Source: Nitrososphaerales archaeon TH526
GTDB taxonomy: Archaea > Thermoproteota > Nitrososphaeria > Nitrososphaerales > Nitrososphaeraceae
Direction: 5' to 3'
DNA: 5,217 nt
Assembly: GCA_014523665.1 (NCBI GenBank)
Contig: JAATVR010000711.1
Location: 1 to 5,217, forward strand
Positions within the stretch are counted from its first letter, which is position 1; each line of letters opens with the position of its first letter. Made by a program: the position numbers and the translations under genes. This document shows, in pieces, positions 5,209 through 5,217 of this stretch. The notes under the pieces are model-generated. The model was not told the DNA's origin. It saw only the letters and a list, made by a program, of their open reading frames with translations, and ran no database searches.

Positions 5209-5217
5209 GAAGATTAA

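Overview
The window looks archaeal, most likely an AT-rich Nitrososphaerota (Thaumarchaeota) genome of the soil ammonia-oxidiser kind. The main reasons are the promoters and one protein. In front of most genes a TATA-like box is centred about 25-33 nt upstream of the start codon, and there is no clear Shine-Dalgarno sequence, which is the usual archaeal leaderless or short-leader arrangement. The protein at 3805-4320 resembles a conserved family I remember from thaumarchaea (DUF6659-like). The taxonomic call is an inference; no rRNA or other marker gene is present.

Left part (1-2119), a decaying region. Bases 1-645 hold no intact gene, only short protein-like stretches in shifting frames: a possible eroded minus-strand gene at 354-594 and a possible plus-strand gene tail at 1-237. 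Next come two closely spaced plus-strand genes, both broken. The first is a GNAT acetyltransferase (646-1286) with a frameshift near 706. The second is an amidohydrolase-2 family metal hydrolase (1295-2119) with a TAA stop at codon 120. Each is recognisable along its whole length and has one clean lesion, so the damage looks recent, or else reflects sequencing error. They lie 8 nt apart and look like a former two-gene operon behind a TATA box at 612-619.

Right part (2344-5180), intact genes all on the minus strand and convergent with the left part. In transcription order they are: a 71-residue protein of unknown function (5180-4965) with its own TATA box; a 113-residue protein of unknown function (4935-4594), probably co-transcribed and ending in a hairpin plus T-run; a DUF6659-like protein (4320-3805); a calcineurin-like metallophosphoesterase (3721-2921) with all its metal-binding motifs; and a VOC/glyoxalase-fold protein (2772-2344) that appears to lack most of the usual metal ligands. 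The last three each have a TATA-like box at leaderless spacing, so they are probably separate transcription units rather than one operon.

I found no tRNA, rRNA, CRISPR array, insertion sequence or attachment site. I did not find a clear new system. The points most worth a second look are the paired inactivation of the GNAT/amidohydrolase pair, the unknown two-gene unit at 4594-5180, and the DUF6659-like gene with a palindrome abutting its TATA box.
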